Shown here piece by piece: positions 1 to 5,073 of a stretch of 5,917 bases of DNA. The notes below the pieces were generated by a model. It was not told where the DNA came from, did not search any database, and saw only the letters and a program-made list of their open reading frames with translations. The translations under genes were made by a program, and so were the position numbers. The number at the start of each line of letters is the position of its first letter. Within the stretch, counting starts at the first letter, position 1. Source of the stretch: an uncultured Eubacteriales bacterium (GTDB lineage Bacteria > Bacillota > Clostridia > Oscillospirales > CAG-272); the NCBI GenBank assembly GCA_934500855.1, contig CAKSUH010000108.1, positions 1 to 5,917 of the forward strand, read 5' to 3'.

Positions 1-55
1 TTCCGAACGCTTGGAAGAATACGGACACGGCTTTGCAATGGGTGGAATGACATGA
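1..55 (+). CDS. 3' end of an upstream transfer-operon gene (partial)
   Basis: Reading from base 2 gives 17 codons (SERLEEYGHGFAMGGMT) and then TGA at 53-55. That stop overlaps the ATG of the next gene as ATGA, the same junction seen between the two VirB4-region genes below, which is the main reason to believe the frame is coding. The start and nearly all of the protein lie outside the window, so no domain can be read. In related clostridial ICEs the gene before the PrgI-like gene is usually a VirB6/TrbL-type polytopic membrane protein. That identity is inferred from position only. Confidence 0.5.
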   Translation, partial: SERLEEYGHGFAMGGMT

Positions 56-321
56 AGAAACAGTATCTGTACCCGCAAAATATGCGACTGAAGCCGAAGC
101 TGTGGCTGTGGTCGGTGCGGGATCTGATCATCCTCGGACTGTGCGCACCGGGCGCGGCGCTGTTTGCGGTGAAGTTCGGGTGGTACTTTCCTGCGGCGAT
201 GGTCGCTCTGGGAGCATTTCTGTCCGTCCGACCGGAGGAGCAGTCGGTACTGGACTTCCTGTCCTGCGCCGTCCGGTATTTTTGGTCGGAGCAACAATAT
301 TACGAATGGAGGGAGAAGTAA
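52..321 (+). CDS. PrgI family (VirB3-like) conjugal transfer membrane protein
   Basis: An 89-residue protein of the PrgI family, which fills the VirB3-like place in Gram-positive type IV secretion systems as a small inner part of the channel working with VirB4. Visible features: a short N-terminal tail with a YLYPQN stretch (residues 5-10), two hydrophobic segments at about 24-41 and 43-60 split by a short turn, and a C-terminal cytoplasmic tail rich in aromatic residues ending QQYYEWRE (81-88). That tail is what I associate with this family next to VirB4. The length fits. The start overlaps the stop of the previous gene (ATGA), with a GGTGGA-like ribosome site just upstream. The stop TAA is followed directly by the ATG of the next gene, so the two are almost certainly cotranscribed and translationally coupled. 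I am confident of the family; its exact structural place in the channel is inferred. Confidence 0.88.
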   Translation: MKKQYLYPQNMRLKPKLWLWSVRDLIILGLCAPGAALFAVKFGWYFPAAMVALGAFLSVRPEEQSVLDFLSCAVRYFWSEQQYYEWREK

Positions 322-912
322 ATGGCGAAAAAACAATGTCGCACGCAAGACCTCATCGGGCTGAACCGGTTCGGGGAGAACGGAATCGTGACGGAAAACG
401 GCGATGAGGTGGTTTGGTTTCTTGTGCAGGCGAGCAATCTGTCGGTCCTGTCACCGGAACACATCGGGGAGAAGATTGCGAACCTGACGGGACTATTGTC
501 TGTCCTGCCGGAGTGTGAAATTCTTTGCGTGGACGCGCAAGAGAGTTTTGATGCAAACCTGCGGTTTCTTGAAAAGCGGATTGCGGAGGAAGATAACCCG
601 AAGGTGCGGGAACTGCTGCGCGCCGAAAAGGTCTATTTGGACGGCATCCGAAGCGGGCTGTCCTCGTCGCGGGAATTTCTGTTTGCGTTCCACCTGACCG
701 GGCGCGAGCATGACAGCACCGCAATGCTACGGCGAATCGAAAAGCAGATTACCGAGCAGGGCTTCCGGTGCAAGCGTGCGGAAATTGCGGGCTACAAACG
801 GATTCTCACGCGCTACTTCGGTTGGAATCTGCCGGAAGGGGAGATTGAAACAACCGAGGGCGAAAATGCCGCCCGCAAGTGGTTTCTGCCGGACGGGGAG
901 GTGGTCGGATGA
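322..912 (+). CDS. VirB4 partner protein resembling a detached VirB4 N-terminal region
   Basis: A 196-residue soluble protein with no signal peptide, membrane segment or Walker motif. It begins with a short basic segment and a strand-rich stretch (about 21-45, GIVTENGDEVVWFLV...). A motif around 56-72 then resembles the 'LSVLPECEILCVDAQESF' region of VirB4-type N-terminal domains. A charged helical region (about 79-112) follows, with the DNPKVRELL element at 91-99, and then a second helical part ending near 168. I recognise it as the small protein that precedes VirB4/TraE in many clostridial ICEs, and I infer that it supplies a VirB4 N-terminal function in trans. The ATG immediately follows the previous stop and is preceded by GGAGGGAG at 308-315 with 6 nt spacing, which fixes the start. 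The 3' end overlaps the VirB4 start by 4 nt (ATGA), so equimolar coupled synthesis is likely. The biochemical role is not established from sequence. Confidence 0.82.
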   Translation: MAKKQCRTQDLIGLNRFGENGIVTENGDEVVWFLVQASNLSVLSPEHIGEKIANLTGLLSVLPECEILCVDAQESFDANLRFLEKRIAEEDNPKVRELLRAEKVYLDGIRSGLSSSREFLFAFHLTGREHDSTAMLRRIEKQITEQGFRCKRAEIAGYKRILTRYFGWNLPEGEIETTEGENAARKWFLPDGEVVG

Positions 913-2735
913 AGCGGAAGGAACTGCCGGAGCGGGAACGCCTGACATCCGGCTACCTCAAATCCTTTTTCGACCGCATCGCCCCGTCCGTTATTCGGTT
1001 TTACCCCGACAGCTTCGTCTGCGGCAACAGTTGGCGTTGTGTGTGGGCAATCCGCGAATACCCACCCGTGACCGAGGAACAGGCGCTCCTGTCGCACATC
1101 GGAGATCGGGCAGGGGTGACGCTCCATGTGTATACCCGAATCGTGGACGGAGCGGAACAGCGGCAGATTTTGCTGAATGCCACCCGCAAGAACCGGATGC
1201 TGTCCGGCTCGGAGAATTTGCAGGAGGCGGCAACGGGCGTCGGCAACCTCACGGACATTGAACGCCTGTTGGAGGATTTACGCCGCGAGCGCGAACCGCT
1301 GCTGCATTGCGCGGTTTTTCTCGAACTTGCTGCCGATACGCAGGAATCATTGAACCTGTTGCAAACCGAGGTGCAGACCGAGTTGACCCGCAACCGCATC
1401 ACGGCAGACCGGCTGTTCCTCCGTCAAAAGGAGGGATTTCAGTCCTGCCTGCCGGGCGGGAAGAATCACTTCGGGAGCGAATATGAGCGTGTCCTCCCCG
1501 CAAGCGCCGTGGCGAATCTGTATCCGTTCTCCTACAGTGGGCGAACCGACCCGCACGGCTTTTACATCGGGCGCGACCGCTTCGGCACAAACATCCTCGC
1601 CGACACCGACAGCCGCACCGGAGAGCGGAGTAACGGAAATGTCCTGATTCTCGGCAATTCCGGTCAGGGGAAAAGCTATCTTCTGAAACTGCTCCTGACC
1701 AATCTCCGGATGCAAGGCAAATCGGTCATCTGCCTGGACGCGGAATCCGAATATGCCGACCTGACCGAGGCAATGGGCGGGTGCTACCTCGATCTCATGG
1801 AAGGGACTTACCGCATCAACCCGTTAGAGCCGAAGCGTTGGGCGGGTGCAATCTCCAAAGAGGACGCAGACTGCCCCGATGCTTTCCGCGAACGCGCGGT
1901 GTTGGACCAGCATATCAGTTTCCTGCGGGACTTCTTCCGGGCATATAAAGACTTCACCGACCCGCAGTTGGATGCAATCGGCATTCTGTTGACCAAGCTG
2001 TATGAGAATTTCGGTATCGGTCGCACGGCAGATCTCTCCGACCTTCGCCCGACCGATTACCCAATTCTTTCCGATCTCTACAGCCTTGCCGAGGAAGAAT
2101 ACCGACAGGCAGAGGATGGGGAAGTGCCGCTGTTCACACGGGAACTGCTTCGCGAAATTTGCCTGGGGCTGCATTCCATGTGCGTCGGGAACGAAAGCCG
2201 ATTTTTCAACGGGCATACCAACCTGACCGATTCCCGTTTCTTGACATTCGGCGTAAAAGGGCTAATGGATACCAACCGCAAACTGCGGGATGCAATGCTG
2301 TTTAATATTCTGAGCTACATGAACCACCGCCTGCTGACCGACGGCAACACAGTCGCGTCCATTGACGAGGCATATTTATTTCTTTCCAACCTGACCACCA
2401 TCGAGTACATCCGCAACGCCATGAAGCGGGTGCGAAAAAAGAATTCGGCTGTCCTGCTTGCCTCGCAGAACCTCGACGATTTCCTCGCCCCGGATGTGCG
2501 GGAGTACACGAAACCGCTCTTTGCCATTCCCGCAAACCGTTTCCTGTTCTACCCCGGTCATGTGGAGCAACGGGACTTTTGCGATGCGCTGTCCATCTCG
2601 CCTGCGGAATACGCCCTGATCGACCACCCGGAGCGCGGCGTTTGCCTCTACCATTGCGGCAATGCAAGGTATCTCTTACAGGTGCAAGCCCCAGACTTTC
2701 AGGCAAAGCTGTTCGGCGATGCGGGAGGGCGGTGA
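909..2735 (+). CDS. VirB4/TraE-type conjugation ATPase
   Basis: A 608-residue AAA+/RecA-like motor that powers the type IV secretion channel from the cytoplasmic face of the membrane. The N-terminal part (about 1-200) is the VirB4 region that contacts the channel; it opens with a long charged segment and contains the FERVLPASAV-like element (about 193-201). The ATPase domain follows. Walker A is GNSGQGKS at 249-256, after hydrophobic VLIL, and an acidic LDAESEYADL motif lies at 276-285. A conserved GLHSMCVGNESRFFNGHTN block sits at about 420-438. Walker B is TVASIDEAYLF with D486-E487, and a sensor-like LLASQNLDDF lies at 516-525. The C-terminus carries the FLFYPG and GVCLYHCGN elements. The ATG at 909 overlaps the previous stop. 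A GTG/ATG extension starting at 879 is open but would lie inside the upstream gene. All catalytic motifs are intact, so the protein is probably functional. Confidence 0.95.
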   Translation: MKRKELPERERLTSGYLKSFFDRIAPSVIRFYPDSFVCGNSWRCVWAIREYPPVTEEQALLSHIGDRAGVTLHVYTRIVDGAEQRQILLNATRKNRMLSGSENLQEAATGVGNLTDIERLLEDLRREREPLLHCAVFLELAADTQESLNLLQTEVQTELTRNRITADRLFLRQKEGFQSCLPGGKNHFGSEYERVLPASAVANLYPFSYSGRTDPHGFYIGRDRFGTNILADTDSRTGERSNGNVLILGNSGQGKSYLLKLLLTNLRMQGKSVICLDAESEYADLTEAMGGCYLDLMEGTYRINPLEPKRWAGAISKEDADCPDAFRERAVLDQHISFLRDFFRAYKDFTDPQLDAIGILLTKLYENFGIGRTADLSDLRPTDYPILSDLYSLAEEEYRQAEDGEVPLFTRELLREICLGLHSMCVGNESRFFNGHTNLTDSRFLTFGVKGLMDTNRKLRDAMLFNILSYMNHRLLTDGNTVASIDEAYLFLSNLTTIEYIRNAMKRVRKKNSAVLLASQNLDDFLAPDVREYTKPLFAIPANRFLFYPGHVEQRDFCDALSISPAEYALIDHPERGVCLYHCGNARYLLQVQAPDFQAKLFGDAGGR

Positions 2736-2766
2736 GGAAAGATGCAAGAAAAGCGGATTATAAACC

Positions 2767-2795
2767 TTGACTTTGGAAACGGTTTGTGGTATACT
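2767..2795 (+). promoter_or_regulatory. Sigma70/SigA-type promoter for the HipA-like gene
   Basis: TTGACT at 2767-2772 is one base from the -35 consensus. It is followed by a 17-nt spacer and TATACT at 2790-2795, one base from the -10 consensus. Transcription would begin near 2802, leaving a leader of about 40 nt before the ATG at 2841. The spacer holds a small perfect inverted repeat, AAAC-G-GTTT (2777-2785), and AAACC at 2762-2766 mirrors GGTTT at 2781-2785, so a repressor site overlapping the promoter is possible but unproven. The promoter lies 31 nt after the VirB4 stop, inside what would otherwise be one operon, and gives the kinase gene its own control. Confidence 0.78.
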
Positions 2796-2825
2796 AAAAG
2801 CAATACAGGAAAAAACGATTTTCGG

Positions 2826-2832
2826 AAAGGAG
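2826..2832 (+). promoter_or_regulatory. Ribosome binding site of the HipA-like gene
   Basis: AAAGGAG lies 8 nt before the ATG at 2841, at near-ideal spacing. This decides the start. An in-frame ATG at 2742 would add 33 residues, but it has only AGGAAAG at a very short distance, and its extra codons are made from the promoter and leader. Confidence 0.8.
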
Positions 2833-2840
2833 TGCACCCG

Positions 2841-4076
2841 ATGAAATGTACCTTAATGCACCGCAGAGTGGAAGTTGCGGAGTTGGAACTGGATGAGACG
2901 ACCGGATATATCCTGAAAATTGCAAACGTTATGGAGCCGGAGCATCTGCCGGTCGGTGTATCCTTCCGAAAAGGGATTGCTGACCGCGCGGCACTGAATG
3001 CGTGGTGGGAGGACCGCTCCATCCCGGCAAGCCGTTCCGGAATTCGCGGTGCGTTGGAGCAGTTGGAGCTGCCAAATACGAAGGCGTTGCTTGTCCGCTG
3101 CTTCGGTCTCAGTCTCTCCGATCAATACTGGATCCGACCGCAGAACTCGGAATTGGATTGGGATCATATCAACTTCTTTGATAACGATTTTTCCGAGGAC
3201 ATCGGAGATGTGCTGTTCGGACAAATGAAAAAGCAGGACGGATTTGACTTCTCCTCGCCGGATAACACCTCGGACGGATGCCTGCGGAAACGGTGGAAGA
3301 TTCTGAACGGGAAACGGTGTCTCATCAAGGGTGGGAGCAATCTGGAGCGGCAGCAGCCTTTCAACGAGGTGATTGCCTCCGATCTGATGGACTGCCTTTC
3401 CATTCCGCACGTGCCGTATACCCTGATTTGGGACAAGGGTGAGCCGTATAGCGTCTGCGAAGATTTTGTGACCTCCGAGACGGAGTTGGTCTCCGCATGG
3501 CGTATCATGCAGACGCGGAAAAAGAGCAACAGCACCTCGGTCTACCGGCACTTTCTGGACTGCTGTGACGCGCTGGGCGCTCCGGATCCGGTTCCGGCTT
3601 TGGACCGAATGCTTGTGTTGGATTACCTGATTGCAAATGAGGATCGGCACCTGAACAACTTCGGTCTGATAAGAAATGCGGAAACGCTGAAATGGTTGGG
3701 CTTTGCCCCGATCTTTGATAGCGGAAGTTCCCTTGGCTATGATATGCGGACATCGCAGATTCTGCGGAAAACGGATATTCCGTGCAAGCCTTTCAAAAAG
3801 AGCCATGCCGAGCAGATCCGTTTGGTATCCGATTTTTCATGGATTGATTTCGATCGTCTGTCTGAGATGCCGGAACGGATTATGGGAATCCTTGGGGATG
3901 ACCGAACGCGGGAATTCATTGACGAAGCAAGAACGGATGCCATTGCAGAATCTGTGAGAAGGCGGATTGGAATACTGGAAACGATTGCCGAGGATGCGGT
4001 TCTGTCGGAAGATACAACCGAGGACGATGTGGAGGAAAACATTGCAGCGGACTATACGCAGCATATGGGAATGTAA
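2841..4076 (+). CDS. HipA-like protein kinase, no adjacent antitoxin
   Basis: A 411-residue protein with the HipA kinase fold, the Ser/Thr kinase family best known as the toxin of HipAB persistence modules. Residues 1-130 look like the N-terminal subdomain. A loop at about 137-151 (FSSPDNTSDGCLRKR) takes the place of the phosphate-binding loop and carries several serines. K163 in CLIKGGSN is the likely ATP lysine. NEDRHLNNFG at 266-275 is the catalytic loop, with D268 as probable base and N273 as metal ligand, and IFDSGSS at 291-297 gives the DFG-like metal Asp D293. All key residues are present, so activity is plausible. The C-terminal tail (about 385-411) is very acidic. It has its own promoter and terminator, and no HipB-like helix-turn-helix gene lies on either side. 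Related ICE proteins are, from memory, sometimes labelled excisionases, but nothing here looks like a DNA-binding Xis. The substrate is unknown; toxin, transfer regulator and anti-phage factor are all possible. Confidence 0.88.
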   Translation: MKCTLMHRRVEVAELELDETTGYILKIANVMEPEHLPVGVSFRKGIADRAALNAWWEDRSIPASRSGIRGALEQLELPNTKALLVRCFGLSLSDQYWIRPQNSELDWDHINFFDNDFSEDIGDVLFGQMKKQDGFDFSSPDNTSDGCLRKRWKILNGKRCLIKGGSNLERQQPFNEVIASDLMDCLSIPHVPYTLIWDKGEPYSVCEDFVTSETELVSAWRIMQTRKKSNSTSVYRHFLDCCDALGAPDPVPALDRMLVLDYLIANEDRHLNNFGLIRNAETLKWLGFAPIFDSGSSLGYDMRTSQILRKTDIPCKPFKKSHAEQIRLVSDFSWIDFDRLSEMPERIMGILGDDRTREFIDEARTDAIAESVRRRIGILETIAEDAVLSEDTTEDDVEENIAADYTQHMGM

Positions 4077-4094
4077 AAAAATATAATAAAGTCG

Positions 4095-4131
4095 AACCGG
4101 TTGCTTTGTGAAAAACAAGCAGCCGGTTTTT
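4095..4131 (+). terminator. Rho-independent terminator after the HipA-like gene
   Basis: AACCGGTTGCTT at 4095-4106 pairs with AAGCAGCCGGTT at 4117-4128 over 12 positions with one G-T wobble. The loop is 10 nt, and the right arm runs straight into five Ts (4127-4131). It starts 18 nt after the kinase stop codon. The next gene's ribosome site begins only 8 nt past the T tract, so either some readthrough or a separate promoter must feed the downstream genes. Confidence 0.87.
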
Positions 4132-4153
4132 GATGATTGGAGGTGACGGCAGA

Positions 4154-4423
4154 ATGACAACCCTTGCGGCAGTCGGGAAGAAAGCCTTGCTACTTCTGCT
4201 TGGTGACAAGAAGGGCAGGAAAGCCGTGGGCTACACCGTCGGAATCGCCGTATTCCTCGCCCTGCTCCCACTCATCGTCGTGGTGGGACTGTTTCATTGG
4301 TTACTCGGTGACGGCGGTGCGGAGATGCGGGAGCAGGTGAGAAAAGAAACGGAGTCTGCATACACGGAATCCGTGGAACAGTACGAAGAATGGGAGGTGT
4401 TGGAAGATGCTGTGTGGAGATGA
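4154..4423 (+). CDS. Small single-span membrane protein, possibly the truncated N-terminus of a transfer-associated hydrolase
   Basis: An 89-residue protein. A basic N-terminal part (KK at 9-10, then DKKGRK at 18-23) precedes one strong membrane segment at about 25-51. A short acidic, Glu-rich tail follows (57-86, EMREQVRKETESAYTESVEQYEEW). The start is set by GGAGGTG at 4139-4145, 8 nt before the ATG; an in-frame ATG at 4130 would overlap the terminator and lacks a site. The GDKKGRKAVGY element before the membrane helix resembles, from memory, the anchor of the lysozyme/CHAP peptidoglycan hydrolase that usually follows VirB4 in clostridial ICEs. No catalytic domain follows here; the frame stops at TGA. 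It may therefore be a deletion remnant still being translated, or a genuine small channel protein. The good ribosome site supports expression, but the function is not recognised. Confidence 0.62.
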   Translation: MTTLAAVGKKALLLLLGDKKGRKAVGYTVGIAVFLALLPLIVVVGLFHWLLGDGGAEMREQVRKETESAYTESVEQYEEWEVLEDAVWR

Positions 4424-4471
4424 GGCATACCGGTGCTTCGGTGTGGGAATCGGGTGTGCTGAAGCAGGAGA

Positions 4472-4504
4472 AAGAGCCGGAGTCGCAAGAGATTTCCGGC
4501 TCTT
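4472..4504. repeat. Perfect 10-bp inverted repeat (hairpin)
   Basis: AAGAGCCGGA at 4472-4481 is the exact reverse complement of TCCGGCTCTT at 4495-4504, separated by 13 nt. No T tract follows on the + strand and no clear one precedes it for the - strand, so it is a poor intrinsic terminator. It could be a single-strand hairpin of an oriT or a protein-binding site. Confidence 0.65.
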
Positions 4505-4568
4505 ATCACAGCGCACGGCAAAGCCGAGCGCGGACGCGAAAATGCGAGGTTTCGAGAGAAAACGCAAG

Positions 4569-4641
4569 ATGGGGTTGCAGTTTTTTCGATGGGGTTGCAT
4601 TGCCCTCAAAAGTGCTTTTGCGGTGCGCACATCGGGGTTGC
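4569..4641 (+). repeat. Three direct repeats with core GGGGTTGC
   Basis: ATGGGGTTGCA occurs at 4569-4579 and identically at 4589-4599, exactly 20 bp apart, or about two helical turns on the same DNA face. A related copy, ATCGGGGTTGC, lies at 4631-4641. The copies end just before the ribosome site of the RHH gene. Evenly phased short repeats beside an RHH gene suit binding sites for that protein, either in relaxosome assembly or in autoregulation. Confidence 0.6.
4607..4630. repeat. Paired short palindromes CAAAAG-TG-CTTTTG and GTGCGCAC
   Basis: CAAAAG at 4607-4612 is mirrored by CTTTTG at 4615-4620 across a TG centre. Two bases later GTGCGCAC (4623-4630) is a perfect 8-bp palindrome. Both lie between the second and third direct repeats. 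An inverted repeat next to a possible nick site is a common oriT arrangement; here it is only suggestive. Confidence 0.5.
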
Positions 4642-4650
4642 GGGAAAAGA

Positions 4651-4656
4651 GGGAGG
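4651..4656 (+). promoter_or_regulatory. Ribosome binding site selecting a GTG start for the RHH gene
   Basis: GGGAGG sits 9 nt before GTG at 4666. This supports GTG as the start, because the nearest in-frame ATG lies far upstream at 4390, inside the preceding gene. An out-of-frame ATG at 4658 opens only three codons and is too close to this site to be used. Confidence 0.72.
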
Positions 4657-4665
4657 AATGCCGGC

Positions 4666-5073
4666 GTGAGGGGCGTTAAGGAGAAGGTCAAGTTCCCGTT
4701 ATGGATTCGTCCGGACATTATGGAGCAGGTCAGAGCAGCGTATGCGGAGGACGATTGCAGAAGCCAGTCGGAGTACATCGAAAAAGCAATCAGGTTTTAT
4801 CTTGCCTATAAGACCACAGAACAAAAGGATTCCTTCCTGCCAAGCGTGTTCCTTTCAGAAATCAGGGGGATTCTTTCGGAAAGCGACCACCGTCACGCGT
4901 CCATGCTGTTCAAGCTGTCGGTTGAGATGGCGATGCTGATGAACATCGTTGCGGCAACGCAGGAGATTGACAAACTGACATTGGAGCGTCTGCGCGGGGA
5001 ATGTGTCAAAGAGGTGAAACGTCTGAATGGGACATTCTCAATGGAGGATGCGGTCAATTGGCAAAGCTCATAA
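4666..5073 (+). CDS. Ribbon-helix-helix relaxosome accessory protein
   Basis: A 135-residue protein. Residues 5-46 read as a ribbon-helix-helix DNA-binding fold: a basic strand KEKVKFPLWI (5-14), a first helix after RPD (about 16-28), a turn at DDCRS, and a second helix SQSEYIEKAIRFYLAY (33-48). Such proteins bind oriT as dimers and help load the relaxase; MobC-like partners act this way. The rest (about 56-135) is helical, with a hydrophobic LFKLSVEMAMLMNIVAA stretch (about 84-100) that may mediate oligomerisation or relaxase contact. It starts at GTG with a good ribosome site. Its 3' end overlaps the relaxase start by 16 nt, so the two are coupled. The family is one I know from clostridial ICEs directly upstream of MobP3-type relaxases. 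It probably binds the repeats just upstream, but that is inferred. Confidence 0.86.
   Translation: MRGVKEKVKFPLWIRPDIMEQVRAAYAEDDCRSQSEYIEKAIRFYLAYKTTEQKDSFLPSVFLSEIRGILSESDHRHASMLFKLSVEMAMLMNIVAATQEIDKLTLERLRGECVKEVKRLNGTFSMEDAVNWQSS
5043..5047 (+). promoter_or_regulatory. Ribosome binding site for the TTG-started relaxase
   Basis: GGAGG lies 10 nt before the TTG at 5058, inside the last codons of the RHH gene. It is the only strong site near the point where homology to relaxase N-termini begins, and so decides the start. Confidence 0.7.

Larger units (their letters stand above)
4424..4665 (+). other. Gene-free region between modules, candidate origin of transfer (oriT)
   Basis: No convincing gene lies in these 242 bases. 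Open frames run through it in two registers, but they have no ribosome site, are rich in Arg, Cys and Gly, and resemble nothing I know. The stretch instead carries ordered DNA signals: a perfect 10-bp inverted repeat (4472-4504), three GGGGTTGC-bearing direct repeats (4569-4641), a CAAAAG/CTTTTG inverted repeat (4607-4620) and the palindrome GTGCGCAC (4623-4630). It lies directly before an RHH accessory gene and a relaxase gene, which is where conjugative elements commonly keep oriT. No nic sequence can be assigned with confidence, so the oriT call is inference from layout. Confidence 0.42.

Noticed and set aside
879..908. Extended start of the VirB4 gene at 879
   Set aside because: It would lie inside the preceding gene, whose stop overlaps ATG 909 in the usual ATGA coupling; the added residues are Gly/Arg-rich and look like out-of-frame sequence.
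2742..2840. In-frame N-terminal extension of the HipA-like gene from ATG 2742
   Set aside because: Its codons coincide with the promoter, leader and ribosome site; the upstream AGGAAAG is too close to that ATG, and ATG 2841 has a well-spaced AAAGGAG.
2853..3806. 317-residue open frame on the minus strand
   Set aside because: It is antisense to the HipA-like gene, whose motifs are unmistakable; no ribosome site or recognisable domain.
4472..4504. Intrinsic terminator for the small membrane-protein gene
   Set aside because: The stem is perfect but no T tract follows and the loop is 13 nt, so it was kept as a hairpin or repeat only.
4390..4665. Long 5' extension of the RHH frame from ATG 4390
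   Set aside because: It overlaps the small membrane-protein gene and the repeat-rich region, is rich in Arg, Ser and Cys, has no known similarity, and the RHH fold begins right after the GTG at 4666 with its own ribosome site.
4658..4669. Three-codon leader ORF (Met-Pro-Ala) whose stop overlaps the GTG start
   Set aside because: The ATG is only 1 nt from the GGGAGG site, too close for initiation; probably chance.
4407..4679. 90-residue open frame across the candidate oriT
   Set aside because: No ribosome site, overlaps two better-supported genes, and has a composition rich in Arg, Gly and Cys typical of a chance frame.
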